DNA of 35,414 bases from Saprolegnia diclina VS20. Lineage: Eukaryota; Oomycota; Saprolegniomycetes; Saprolegniales; Saprolegniaceae. The position numbers and the translations under genes are program-made. This document shows, piece by piece, positions 19,657-29,671 of this stretch; the stretch's first letter is position 1, and each line of letters starts with the position of its first letter. Below the pieces are notes generated by a model. The model was not told the origin of the DNA and searched no databases. It saw nothing but the letters and a program-made list of their open reading frames with translations. The stretch lies in assembly GCF_000281045.1 (NCBI RefSeq), contig NW_008246111.1, positions 428,569-463,982 on the forward strand. Direction: 5' to 3'.

Positions 19657-20245
19657 AGCTCGGGGACGTCGAACAAGATACAAANNNNNNNNNNNNNNNN
19701 NNNNNNNNNNNNNNNNNNNNNNNNNNNNNNNNNNNNNNNNNNNNNNNNNNNNNNNNNNNNNNNNNNNNNNNNNNNNNNNNNNNNNNNNNNNNNNNNNNNN
19801 NNNNNNNNNNNNNNNNNNNNNNNNNNNNNNNNNNNNNNNNNNNNNNNNNNNNGGGCAAAGATACGAATATTTCACCGCCCGCGACGCGCCTCTTGGCGTC
19901 AAGGAGGTCCGCTCGCTCCAGTCAATGTACCAGTCAGCAGGTGCAGAAACACCGGTATACCTCAGAGGAAATGCAGCCAAACCGAAGGGTTGTCGTTGCT
20001 GAGGCTATGCTATGGTACGCGGCTGCCGCACGCGGTCACTTCCCACAGCATCGCACACATCGCCAGCTCGAATACACGGGTAGAGATGACGTTGCCATCA
20101 CTTTACTTGTAGACGTGATCTCCAACGGCACGACGCGCGGGCGTTTCAAAATGCACAAAACTGTCGTTCAACTATCGCACGCGGCGTCGAAACTCAAGTC
20201 GCCAAGGGACGGGTCACACAGAAAAAGGGGTATATATATGCATTG
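19657..20245. other. intergenic including the gap
   Basis: About 420 known bases between the start of membrane protein copy 1 and the stop of the Cys-rich receptor. A TATATATA run lies at about 20231-20238, just past the receptor stop. No gene is supported. Confidence 0.4.
19685..19852. other. assembly gap (168 N)
   Basis: An unbroken run of N. Translated frames crossing it are artefacts. It falls between the 5' end of membrane protein copy 1 and the 3' end of the Cys-rich receptor gene. Confidence 0.99.
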
Positions 20246-23200
20246 TTACACGGACGCCGACAACACAATAGCGTTCGCAGAGATTGTCGAAGCGTCGGCG
20301 TTGAGAGCCGCGTTCCATTGGTGCACTCGGCGCAGACCCACGAAACCGATGACTAGGCATCCAGCATGAGACCCACAACCATATCATGCAAACGTACAGG
20401 CGCTGATGGCGGCGACACCGAGGCCAACATGAAGGTTGTAGCGGTGGTGCATCGCAGGCGTCATTGTCTCGTTGCTGCTGTCGACGGCCAACGCGTACTT
20501 GGCCACCGGTGCGTCGGCCGCGGCCGGTGTAGCATCAGCACCGTCCACCGCCTGGACCGTGAGCGATCTAGGCGCCATCATATTTAGATCAAGGGCGCTG
20601 GAGTACACACGTACCGAAGACGCTCGAGGCCACCGGCGGCCGACGCCGACGTAGCAAACGCCTGGACACGCGATGTGTCTTTCCAGAACGCAACGAGCGC
20701 GGCGGCCCCGTCTGCCGTCGCGACGCCGAAACGAAGAATCGCGCTGCTGGCGCCCACGGGGTTGGTGGTGTCGGTCGTCGGCGTCCGCGCGTAGAGCTCG
20801 GCGACGATGCTTGCATCTATCCTCATGGGAATGAAACCGTGAGTTGGTTCATGGTATCGGGTACCGGCGAGATGCAACGCCAGTAACGAAGTGAGGGCAT
20901 CCACAAGCACATCGCTCCAAAGCGACGGCGCGTAGCCTTCGACTTGGAGTGTCACGACCGCACCCTAAGGAGCATTCCTCAGCAATAGGCTCACTACTTT
21001 GTCCGTACGTAGGTTGGCGCCGTCGTCGCGATGCAGACACCAGTGGTGGACTGTTTCTTGTAGCCGGCAGGGCAAGCAACGCACGTCGACGTGCCTAGAG
21101 CAAAGTTGCGCGGCTGGTCGGCCGATGGGTGAACAAACCATTCACACACGTCGAGTCGGCGCCGCACTTGCAGGCGATGCACTGCGTTGCACGACCTATG
21201 TACGGCATGAGTCTCGGAGGCGTGGAGGAGAGGTACCTGTCGAGTAGAACCCGTCACCGCACAAGAGGCAGTCGTCGGCACGGACCGAGCCCGGGGGCAT
21301 CGCAAAGCCTACGGGAACAATGCAGAGTTAGCTCAAGTTGAGTTCACGGGTCGTACCAGTATCGCACTGCCCAATCTCGCACGAAGCGTTGCCGCCGCGG
21401 GAGAAGGACCCGCTTGGACAGAGAGTGCACTGTTGGATGGGCACATCGGCACCCTACCACGGCCGCGTGAGGCACTGGTTGAGCGACCCGCGAGCGGCAA
21501 CCTCGGGGGAACTCGTTCCGGGTGGGCACTTTGTGGCGACACACTGATGGAATTGGCCCGCCGAGAAGGATCTATGACGATGAGAGTTGAGTTTGCAGTT
21601 GAGAGAGGTTGATACCCCGCGGGACACAGTGTGCACGTGGCTGCGGCGTCCGTGGCGCCAACGGCCGACGAGCCATAGCCCGACGCACAAGTCATGGGCT
21701 TGCACACCGCGTCGGCGCCTGTGCCACCGGTGCTGTAGTACCCCGGTGCACATGACTGGCAGGTAGCAGTTCCTTGTGGCGCGCCCGATCTACACAAATG
21801 GTTGTTCGTGTTCAGTATAGCGTTGGAGCGTACCCTGCCGCGCAGGTGACGGGGGTGCATGGCGCGGCTTGGCCGAGGCTAAAGTACCCCGGGTCACACA
21901 GCACGCACTGGTCTTGGGCGCTTGATGCACCGGCGGGCGCGCCAAAGCCCACCGGGCACACCACCAAGCCCGTGCACGTCTGATCGATGGTGAAGTTGCC
22001 TTGGACGCAAATTTTGCAGTTGGCTAGCGGGTCCGTTGCACCGGCGGGCGCAGCATAGCCCGGAGCACATTGCGTAGGGGTGCAGCGAAGCGTGCCGCCC
22101 GGGCTGTACGTTCTACACCACACACAATAAGTGCCTTTCTCGAGTTATACACGCGTGTACCCCGGCGCACAGGTGACGCAGAAGTCCTCTGGGTGGTCCA
22201 CGTTGCTGGGAGAGGCCGTGCCCTAACGTCAGAGCCATAGTGAGTACACTTGCGCTCAAGCGCACAATCTGCACCGGTGGGCACTGAGTGGGCTTGCACT
22301 GGTCGACGCCGCCCCGCCCGTAGGCGCCCGCAGGGCATGCGCGGCACGTCGAGGCAGGGTCGCTCGCGCCGACGCGGGCGGACGCTGCTCCGTGGGGACA
22401 TTGCGCCGGCTCACACTACCAAGTCGACATAAAGCGCTGCTGCAAGGCATATGCGCGTACAGAATGGGCGCCACCGAGACCAAAGTACCCGGGAGGGCAC
22501 TTGACGCACGTCGCATTGGTATCGCTAGCGTGCAGAGCTGTGGACGAGGCGCCCGGTGCACACGTCATGGGCTTGCACACTTGGGCGCCGCCTTTGGAGT
22601 AGTAGCCGGCGGTACACGCCTTGCAGCTTGTGGCATTGGCCATCGCTAGCATGCGTCGATGTGGGTACTTCGATGAACCAATCACGTACTTGGCACGGGC
22701 TCGTGACCTTCGGCGCAAGCTGTCGGGTGGCACTGGTCCGACGCTCCCGAGCTGAACGTTCCCAGCGGGCATGGCGCGCACTGCGCTTGGACGTCGGCGG
22801 CCCCCATTGGCGATGCCGAGCCTATGTCCTGCGTCAGGCATCACTCCCCACGCGCGTTTGTACCAGGAGCGCACGTGGTATTTGCACAGGGCATTTGTTC
22901 GCCGGCGCTGAATTGGCCTGCAGACAGTGTATGTTTACTCTGTGCAATCCAGTGTTTAGGAGCGCACCCGCGGGGCACAGTGTGCAGCTTTCGAGCGAGT
23001 CCTTGGCTCCGAGAGGAAAAAACATCCCTGGCGGACACACGGCTTGCTTGCACTGATCGCCGTTGCCGGCGCTGTAGTAACCCTCGGCACAAGGCTTGCA
23101 ATGCCCCTTCTCGAGCTCCGACCCCGTGACCGCCGACTCGGACCCGACAGCGCACGACGTCGGGGTACACGCATGGTCGTCGCCAATGCTAAACGTGCCG

Positions 23201-26200
23201 ATAGGACACTCCTCGCAATCTACAACGGCATCGATGGCTCTGGAGCTCGTATCGCTCCCGTGTCGTACCGGCGACGGCGTCACTGGCGTTTCGAACAGCC
23301 CCGCGCCCCGGGGGGCACTGCGTGGGGCGGCAAATCGAGTCGCCGTTCTACTTCGCTTCGCATCAAACTCAAACAATAGGAATGGCAGTACCGAGTAGGT
23401 GCCCAGCGGACACGGCTCGCAGTCGCCCGAGCTCTCAGTTGCAAAAGCTCCTTTCGGGCACGCCACCTGCGACAAGGCTCAGTCTAAACCAAGTCGACAA
23501 CTGGAGCGTACGGGGCGGCAGTGGGCGCCCCCGCCTTTCGACGTCATGCCGACGTTGCACGGGCGGCAGTCGGTCGCACTTGTGGCCTTGGCATTGGGCT
23601 CCCAGCCAATGTCGCACGTCGTCGGCAGACACTTGTTCGCTCCAGACGTGGCATACGTGCCCGACGGACACGCCGTGCAGCTACGCAGTAGACGGTTGCG
23701 TCTTTTCGACTGACGCTCACAGTGTACCTTGTGTCGTTTCCGAGGGACGTATATCCTGCAAGGCACTCGACGCAGTCTTGAGGTCCTTTGGCGCCCGAGT
23801 TACCTACGACATAGGTTTACGTCGACTTCGACGGCGCTGTGGGATACCAGTCGTGCCCGGGGCACACAGAATCGGAAAGCACTGAGCATCGTTCCCTGTC
23901 GAGTACGTGCCTATAACAAGTAGAAGACGGAGGCGTGAGGGTACTTCCACGTACCGTTGGCGCACGGAAGGCACGAATCAAGGTCGTGGAAGACCCCGAA
24001 TGCGCTCGACGCGGTGCCCGGGGCACAGGTCATTGCCACGCACGGCATTGCCAGCCCTTTCCCAAATGTGCCCGGCTGGCATGCTTGGCACTGCGTGGTG
24101 TTGGGTGGCAGCGAGTACCCCGGGGCGCACTCGGCAGGATGGCATGGATCCTGCCCACCCTCGGACAAGTATCCTACACAAGATTGCTGAGCACGCGGCT
24201 GGTGATGGAAGCTATCCAACCCAACGGACAAGCCGTGCAGTTGCCGATCGCGTCGTAGGCTCCCTGGACGACGTCAGGCGAAGTGGCGATGCTGCAGCAG
24301 TAGCTACCTTGGCGCTAGCTTGGTTGAGTGGGCACTGCGTCGGCTGGCAAGTTTGCGTGTTGCTAAAGAAGCCTTGGCCGCAAATGACGCAGTCGCGCTT
24401 GTGCTTGGCGCCAGTCTATAGAGGCATGCTACCACGTCCAGATGAGCACATCGGTGAGTGTACCTTGGCCTCCCATCCGAGCTCGCACGCAGTTGGTGTG
24501 CACGTGTTTGTTCCTATGCCGCCGAATATCGATATCGCTGTAGACGACCGATGCAGCGCACCCGCTGTTGCGTTCGAGTACGTCCCTCGCGGACACGGAG
24601 TGCACTCCGTCATGGTCCCCCCTACCTCTGATGAGCTCAAACCCAACGAAGCAATGCGCACCCAAATTGGTCGTGCCTTCAGGGCACGGAACACAGTCGG
24701 TCGCCATATCGGTCGCGCCCTGCGTGCTTGATGTAAGCGTTAGAAGCCCTCTTGGGACGGCTACCTTGGCTGGTGTGTGACCCGGGGCGCACTTCACCTT
24801 GCGGCAAGGAGCACCTATGCAATTGTGAATGCAAAGTACGTTCGTTCGGCTCGTACCGTGGCCTGGACTGAACGTGCCAATCTCGCATACTGCACACGAC
24901 TGTCCATCCTGCGTTGGTCCAGAGCCTGCCGTGCAGTTGGGCGCTCCGCAAAGCGCCGAGCCGCCAATGGAAGTCTGCAATGCCGGGCACGGACCGCAGT
25001 CGTCCGCCGACGTTGCGTTGGGCCTACGGTTGCCCGTTAGTCAAGTGCTGTACCCAGTCGAAAATCGCACGAGGCTTGGGTGCTCTTCGGGCACTGCGCG
25101 GGCTCACACGAAATCGACGTGTTGGGCGCGGAGAAGAACCCTAGGCCACAATCATATTTTGCACGCAAAATGCCGCGTCATACCGAGGCGGCAGCCAACG
25201 CAGTCGCCGTCGAAGCTTGCTTTCGTGTTTGGCTCGTTGCCTACGTCAAGGTGCCTCTTTCTCCTCTGGTGTGGACGACGCAGTACCGCCGGGGCACGTG
25301 AACGGGTGGCAGGCGTCCGTTTTCCCGTTCGAGAACGTGCCGAACGCACAGTCCAAGCAATCTACGCAGTGCTTGGCCTCTCGTGCGTAGGGACAAGCAC
25401 TTCGTACGGGCAACATCCTTGGCCAAGTCGGGGGCGTAGCTTCCGGGAGAACACTCAGCGGGGGCGCAAATGTCACTCTTCGCATAGGTGCCGGCGCGAC
25501 ACGGCGTGCACTTGGCCGCGTCTTTCCCAGCCGACACGTGTCTAGTACAGTCTCTCAGTACGACGATTTACTAGTTGCATGGTCGGACGCACCCAGAAGG
25601 GCAAGCCACGCAGTGGTCGGAGGCCGTAGTGGCGCCGTGCTTGGCGACCGTTCCGCTGGGGCACGTCGCCGGCGCACACATGACGTCGCCTAGTCGCATT
25701 CAGTGCCATGCTCCTTTATGTTAGGTCGGACCTCCGGGCGAGAACCACCCGAGCTTGCAAGGCAAGCAGTCGGTGGCATTCTTGGCGTCTACACCGCAGT
25801 ACCATTAGCCAATGTCAGTGTCGACGGTGTACGTACTTGCGCGGGGCTCGGTGCCTCCAAGGCATTGGACAGGATGACACTCTATGGAAGCGGCCATGAT
25901 GAGCTGCGATTTTGTGGCCGGTGCGAACCCGTGTCGAGACCCCCAAAGCTGTACGTTCCAGACGGACAAGGAACGCAGTCGCTGGATGATGTCAAATTAC
26001 CCGCCGGGCGCGATCTAGATGCGTTTGCTTGCTTAGCATGCCAACATCAACCAGAAATCGTACCCCGGTGCACACTGCACAAGATCGCAATGGCTGCTTT
26101 GGCCTGGCGCGTAGTGAAAAGGTGGGCATGCCACGCAGGGGGCGTCCGCGCCCATCGAGTACGTCAGCACAGGGCACGCCTTGCCTACAAATATATCGTT

Positions 26201-26698
26201 GCCATCTAGCTTCATGCAGTCCAAGTCGTGTACGTACATGAAGCAGTTGCGTCTTTGGCTCCGACGACCGTGCTCGCGGTACCCGGGGCACACGTCATGC
26301 GCTTGCACAACGAGACGTCGTTGGCTACGCAGGGTGAGTGTACACCAGCTGTGCACGCGATAGCGTACCAGCATTGTACCAACCAGCCACGCAGGGCAGG
26401 CAGTCGGACGCGTTGCGCGCGTGCGCGTTAGGTTCGAGGCCCGCGAGGCATGTCACGGGGTACTACGGTCACATGAGTCGGTGGTCGTTTCTCCCAGAGT
26501 ACGCACTTGGCACTGGGTCATGTCGCCGTCAGCCCACGAGCCAAACGCGCAGGGCACACATTGCTCGGCCGTCGCGTCGTAGACGTTGCCTACCGGGCAC
26601 GACGCGGCCTACGCGTCGGATGAGCCTACGCGGCGAGCGGGTGAAAGCGGTACCGCTGCGACCGCCAAGAAGGCGCTGAGGATCCACGGCAACTTCAT
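20246..26698 (-). CDS. Cys-rich receptor-like single-pass membrane protein, about 43 exons
   Basis: Reconstructed from the ATG at 26698 to the TAA at 20248-20246, with about 42 introns of about 42-59 nt and an estimated 1,490 residues. Exon 1 (26698-26654) is a leader, MKLPWILSAFLAVAA. Exon 2 is 26608-26507, exon 3 26462-26369, and exon 4 starts at 26324. A long array of short Cys repeats follows: C-x2-C-x-G-(T/Y)-(Y/F)-S, then C-x-P-x-x-C-x-P-G, for example CPSGTYATSGANKCLPTTC and CAPGYYSTGGTGADAVCKPM. This is the ephrin-receptor-like (GCC2/GCC3, TNFR-like) pattern. The last exons (20816-20615, 20567-20398, 20352-20246) encode a Cys-free membrane-proximal region, one membrane helix (LHVGLGVAAISAFIGFVGL) spanning the last intron (20397-20353), then RR and a tail of about 28 residues. 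Introns fall at repeat boundaries, often splitting a Gly codon. Inferred: a surface receptor or adhesion protein with no kinase domain. The ligand is unknown. Confidence 0.75.
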
Positions 26699-26876
26699 GT
26701 TCTGGGTCGTGGCTTCTCGAACAATGAGCGCTTGTTGTTCCCAGCGCACTTTCGTGTCAAAGCTTCGTTTCGAACAACGTGCGCGTCCGCGGCGCCAAGA
26801 TCGTTTGTCTTGATTATTGTATGCTCATACAAACCAAAGCATTAAATACTGACAAATCTCGGAGCCAAACGGTCGG
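26699..26876. promoter_or_regulatory. 178-bp divergent promoter region
   Basis: The Cys-rich receptor (minus, ATG at 26698) and membrane protein copy 2 (plus, ATG at 26877) start back to back. The interval has a repeat of TTTCG-rich sequence, TCGAACAATG / TTCGAACAACG (about 26727 and 26767), and the 15-mer GTGTCAAAGCTTCGT shared with 12645. No CCAAT or TATA box is clear. Confidence 0.4.
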
Positions 26877-27875
26877 ATGCGGATCACGTCGCAGCTACGG
26901 GGTCTGCACTCACGGCGCATGCTGCTGCTGCGCCTCGCCATGGCGCTGTCGTTTGTCATTTGTCTCTGGCGCAACGCTGCGAACGCACTCGCGCTCGACG
27001 ACGTCCGTCAGCGCCATCCCACCGTCATGGTCCTCCCCCGCGAAGCCGACCAGCTCTACTGGGTCGTGGTCTTTTTCCTCTTTGGCTTTATCGGGCGCGA
27101 GTGCATCGTGCCGTGCGCCGACTTGCCCCTTCCGCAGCTCGAAATTCTCTATACACTCACGAGTCTCGGGCTCGTGCTCCAAACCGTTTGCTTTGAAGCG
27201 GCGAGCGCCGACTGTATGGTCGTCGCCTTTGGTGCCATGTCGGCGCTCTGGCTGAGTATGTTTGCCGCCTACGTGCTCGTGCTCGAGAACGTCGAGCCGC
27301 CCCATGTGTTCGCAACCTTGTCGATTCACAAGGACGTGGGGTACCCGTGCCGCCGCGTCTCTGACTATCTCTGGATGCGTGTGCCCTTCACGCTGTACGC
27401 AAGGTGCAGCTTCGAATCGCAATGTATCAAGTTGACACTCGTCGTAGCTGGCTCGGCGCGACGACAATCGCGAGCCTTACGGTGGCGCTGGCGACCGTCG
27501 GCGTCCCGCTCGACATGTACATTTACATCAGCTGCTTTAGCACGCTGCTCATGGCCAACGTGGTTGCGCTGCTGTGGCAAGGCGACTTGGTCTTTGCATC
27601 GGTGGGCGCATGGGCATTCGTGTGGTACGTCATTGCATTGCTACGGCGGCTTTTACAGACGTTGTGCGCAGGCTCGAGATGAAATCCGCGGGTGAAAAGA
27701 CGCTGGTCGTCGCCAACAGCGACGAGTTTGCAGCCATTTCCGCCATCCAAGCCATGGTACGCAGCATCCTGGCACGATTCGTGGTCGAGACGCACCCTTC
27801 CAGGCCACGCTGGGTCTCTGCGTGCTCGTGTCGCTCGCCGTCATTCTTTTGCTCGTGCGCTTTTACGTGCGGTAG
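26877..27875 (+). CDS. multi-pass membrane protein, copy 2 (paralogue of 18598-19656)
   Basis: Four exons: 26877-27403, 27448-27624, 27672-27756 and 27804-27875. Introns are 44, 47 and 47 nt, in phases 2, 2 and 0; the product is 286 residues. It is clearly homologous to copy 1: LLLRLAMALSFVICLWRN vs LLLRLTMALAFISCLWRN, FIGRECIVP vs FVSRECIFP, and VSDYLWMRVPFTLY vs LSDYICLRLPFTLY. It lacks the FSIWGLIY motif of copy 1. Introns 1 and 3 sit at the same places as in copy 1; intron 2 does not (see findings). About eight membrane segments are visible, and it ends in LLLVRFYVR. It lies divergently next to the Cys-rich receptor gene. Function unknown. Confidence 0.72.
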
Positions 27876-28084
27876 GCTCTGCACTGGATCGCTGGTTGCT
27901 GTACGGCATCGTAGGCGGACGACGCAAGCGCGTTCTCAGTTCAACGCACCTTACTACGGGTCGACATCCTCGACGCCCTGCTAGAGCCATGCCACGACCG
28001 ACATTCTATCTACCTTTTGGTGCGATGTCGCGGTAGTCGGCAGAGATAACGCAACCAACTGCATTCATTATGACGCGTTGGGTG

Positions 28085-28996
28085 TTAGTAGACTGAGTAG
28101 GCCGAGAAATCGAGCGGCAACGCTGCGTTGCACGTGGTGGAGAGCGCGCCGGAGCAGTCCTGCGGCGCACCAGCAACGAGTTCGGCATCGCCGCAGCTGT
28201 CCTTGGGCACAGCCTTGGACCAGCACGTGCGGACGGCGACAATGCGGTTGGTCGACTCGCCACTGACGGTAGAGCAGAGGACGTTGATCTTCTTGGTGTA
28301 GAGCTTCTGGACATCGTCGAGCGTCACGTTGGTCGCCGTCGACGCTGCCCAAGACGCCACCTGCTGCGTCGCGTCCGTCAGACGCACGTTGACGTCCAAG
28401 ACAGCGCGAAAGTACTGGGCCGCCGCGCGGTCGTAGTCGGCGCCGAACGCGCCAAAGCAGATGCCGTGCTTCTGGAACTCGTGGTTGTAGCCCTGGCAGA
28501 GACGCTCCGTGGCGTTGCCCACCGCGGGGTCGGTCCACTGCTCGGTCATGTCCTTGAACAGAGTCGGGAACTTGGTCGCAAACGTGGTTGCGTCAAACGG
28601 CTGATTCGGAATCGAGTCTGTGACGTTGCAGCACCCGGGGTAGCCGGCGTTGTAGTTGGGCCAGAGGCCGTGGATGAAGAGTTCCGACTTGACGGGCTTG
28701 GCACACGCAAGACCGCCCTTGGCGACGTTTTGGTGCGTGATCATCGAGTCGACGCCGTTGTCGAGGTCGCGACAGAACTGCGGCCCGTAGATCTGGTCGA
28801 AAACCATATAGTCGTAGTCGCCGGGGCGCTGGAGCTTGGTGTGGCAGTCGTCGGCGGGATTGAAACACCCCGGCTTCGGGTTCGAATTCTTGCAAATGTC
28901 GACGCACTGCTTGTGCGCGGGCTCGATGAAGCCGCCAAGGTAGTCGATGGCCGTCGCAGACGCGACGAGCGTCAAAGCAGCGAGCGTCTGCAGCAT
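28085..28996 (-). CDS. secreted ribonuclease T2
   Basis: Intronless, 303 residues, with the leader MLQTLAALTLVASATA. The first strand motif YMVFDQIYGPQFC (residues 63-75) is typical of the family. Active-site segment CAS-I is FIHGLWPNY (catalytic His at 109) and CAS-II is HEFQKHGIC (residues 172-180, with His 172, Glu 173, Lys 176 and His 177). Trp of the usual HEWxKHG is Phe here. About 16 Cys residues suggest a disulphide-rich secreted enzyme. RNase T2 cleaves single-stranded RNA through 2',3'-cyclic phosphates. In secreted form it serves nutrition or acts outside the cell; in the vacuole it turns over RNA. Catalytic residues are intact, so activity is expected. Confidence 0.93.
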   Translation of the reverse strand: MLQTLAALTLVASATAIDYLGGFIEPAHKQCVDICKNSNPKPGCFNPADDCHTKLQRPGDYDYMVFDQIYGPQFCRDLDNGVDSMITHQNVAKGGLACAKPVKSELFIHGLWPNYNAGYPGCCNVTDSIPNQPFDATTFATKFPTLFKDMTEQWTDPAVGNATERLCQGYNHEFQKHGICFGAFGADYDRAAAQYFRAVLDVNVRLTDATQQVASWAASTATNVTLDDVQKLYTKKINVLCSTVSGESTNRIVAVRTCWSKAVPKDSCGDAELVAGAPQDCSGALSTTCNAALPLDFSAYSVY

Positions 28997-29671
28997 GAGG
29001 TCGTTGCCGATTGGAAAATGAAGCTGGCGATGCGTCTAGCACCACTGATTGCGGACGGGCCGCTCTTGCGTCATGAGATCAATCTCCTGCCACATGTGTG
29101 TACTCACGCATACCCCAGTGTGTCTCTCCACTCGTTTGAAGAGCGCAGTGGGTGTGATGCCCCCAAAAGATATACAAGCGAGCTTTTGATTGGTGCATTC
29201 GATTTCGACCAACCAATCATACACGAGCTAAGATCGGATTGGTCCAAACGGCTCCGGCTTTTGATTTTCTCAAGCGACGTGGCAACGCTGCATGTTCACT
29301 TCGTGCACGCACAAGTACTGCGCAAACTACAGTACTCGATCTATGAGCTAGAGGTCTAGTACTGTTGAGTAACTATACAGTTGTAAGCACACCGTAAGCT
29401 TAGTGCGGTGCGAAAATGACTCCATAGCGCACCGCATTGCCGGCGACGGCGTTGTAGCTGTCTGAGGTCCCGAATCCCCAGCGGCCGTGTACGGGTTTTG
29501 TAGAATGGACTTGCTAGTCAGCAGCAGGTGCTAGCAAACTCTGAGGACCGTCTTTTGAAAAGATTTCTCCAGTCCGCCCTGGCCATTACCGCCAGCGCCA
29601 ACGCAATGTGATTATCGAATTCATACGAAAAAAGCGAGAAAAATCGTACGAAAGGACACGGTTGGCACCAA
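28997..29671. other. intergenic upstream of RNase T2
   Basis: This is the promoter side of RNase T2 (minus) and 3' side of the helicase (minus). Several ATTGG/CCAAT cores occur within about 29190-29250 and a TATA-like stretch (minus-strand TGTATATC) at about 29168-29175. A reverse GTTGCCACGTC sequence is at about 29276-29286. No gene is seen. Confidence 0.45.

Noticed and set aside
19057-20112. Open frames running through the N gap on both strands
   Set aside because: Unknown bases read as open; no evidence supports continuity across the gap.
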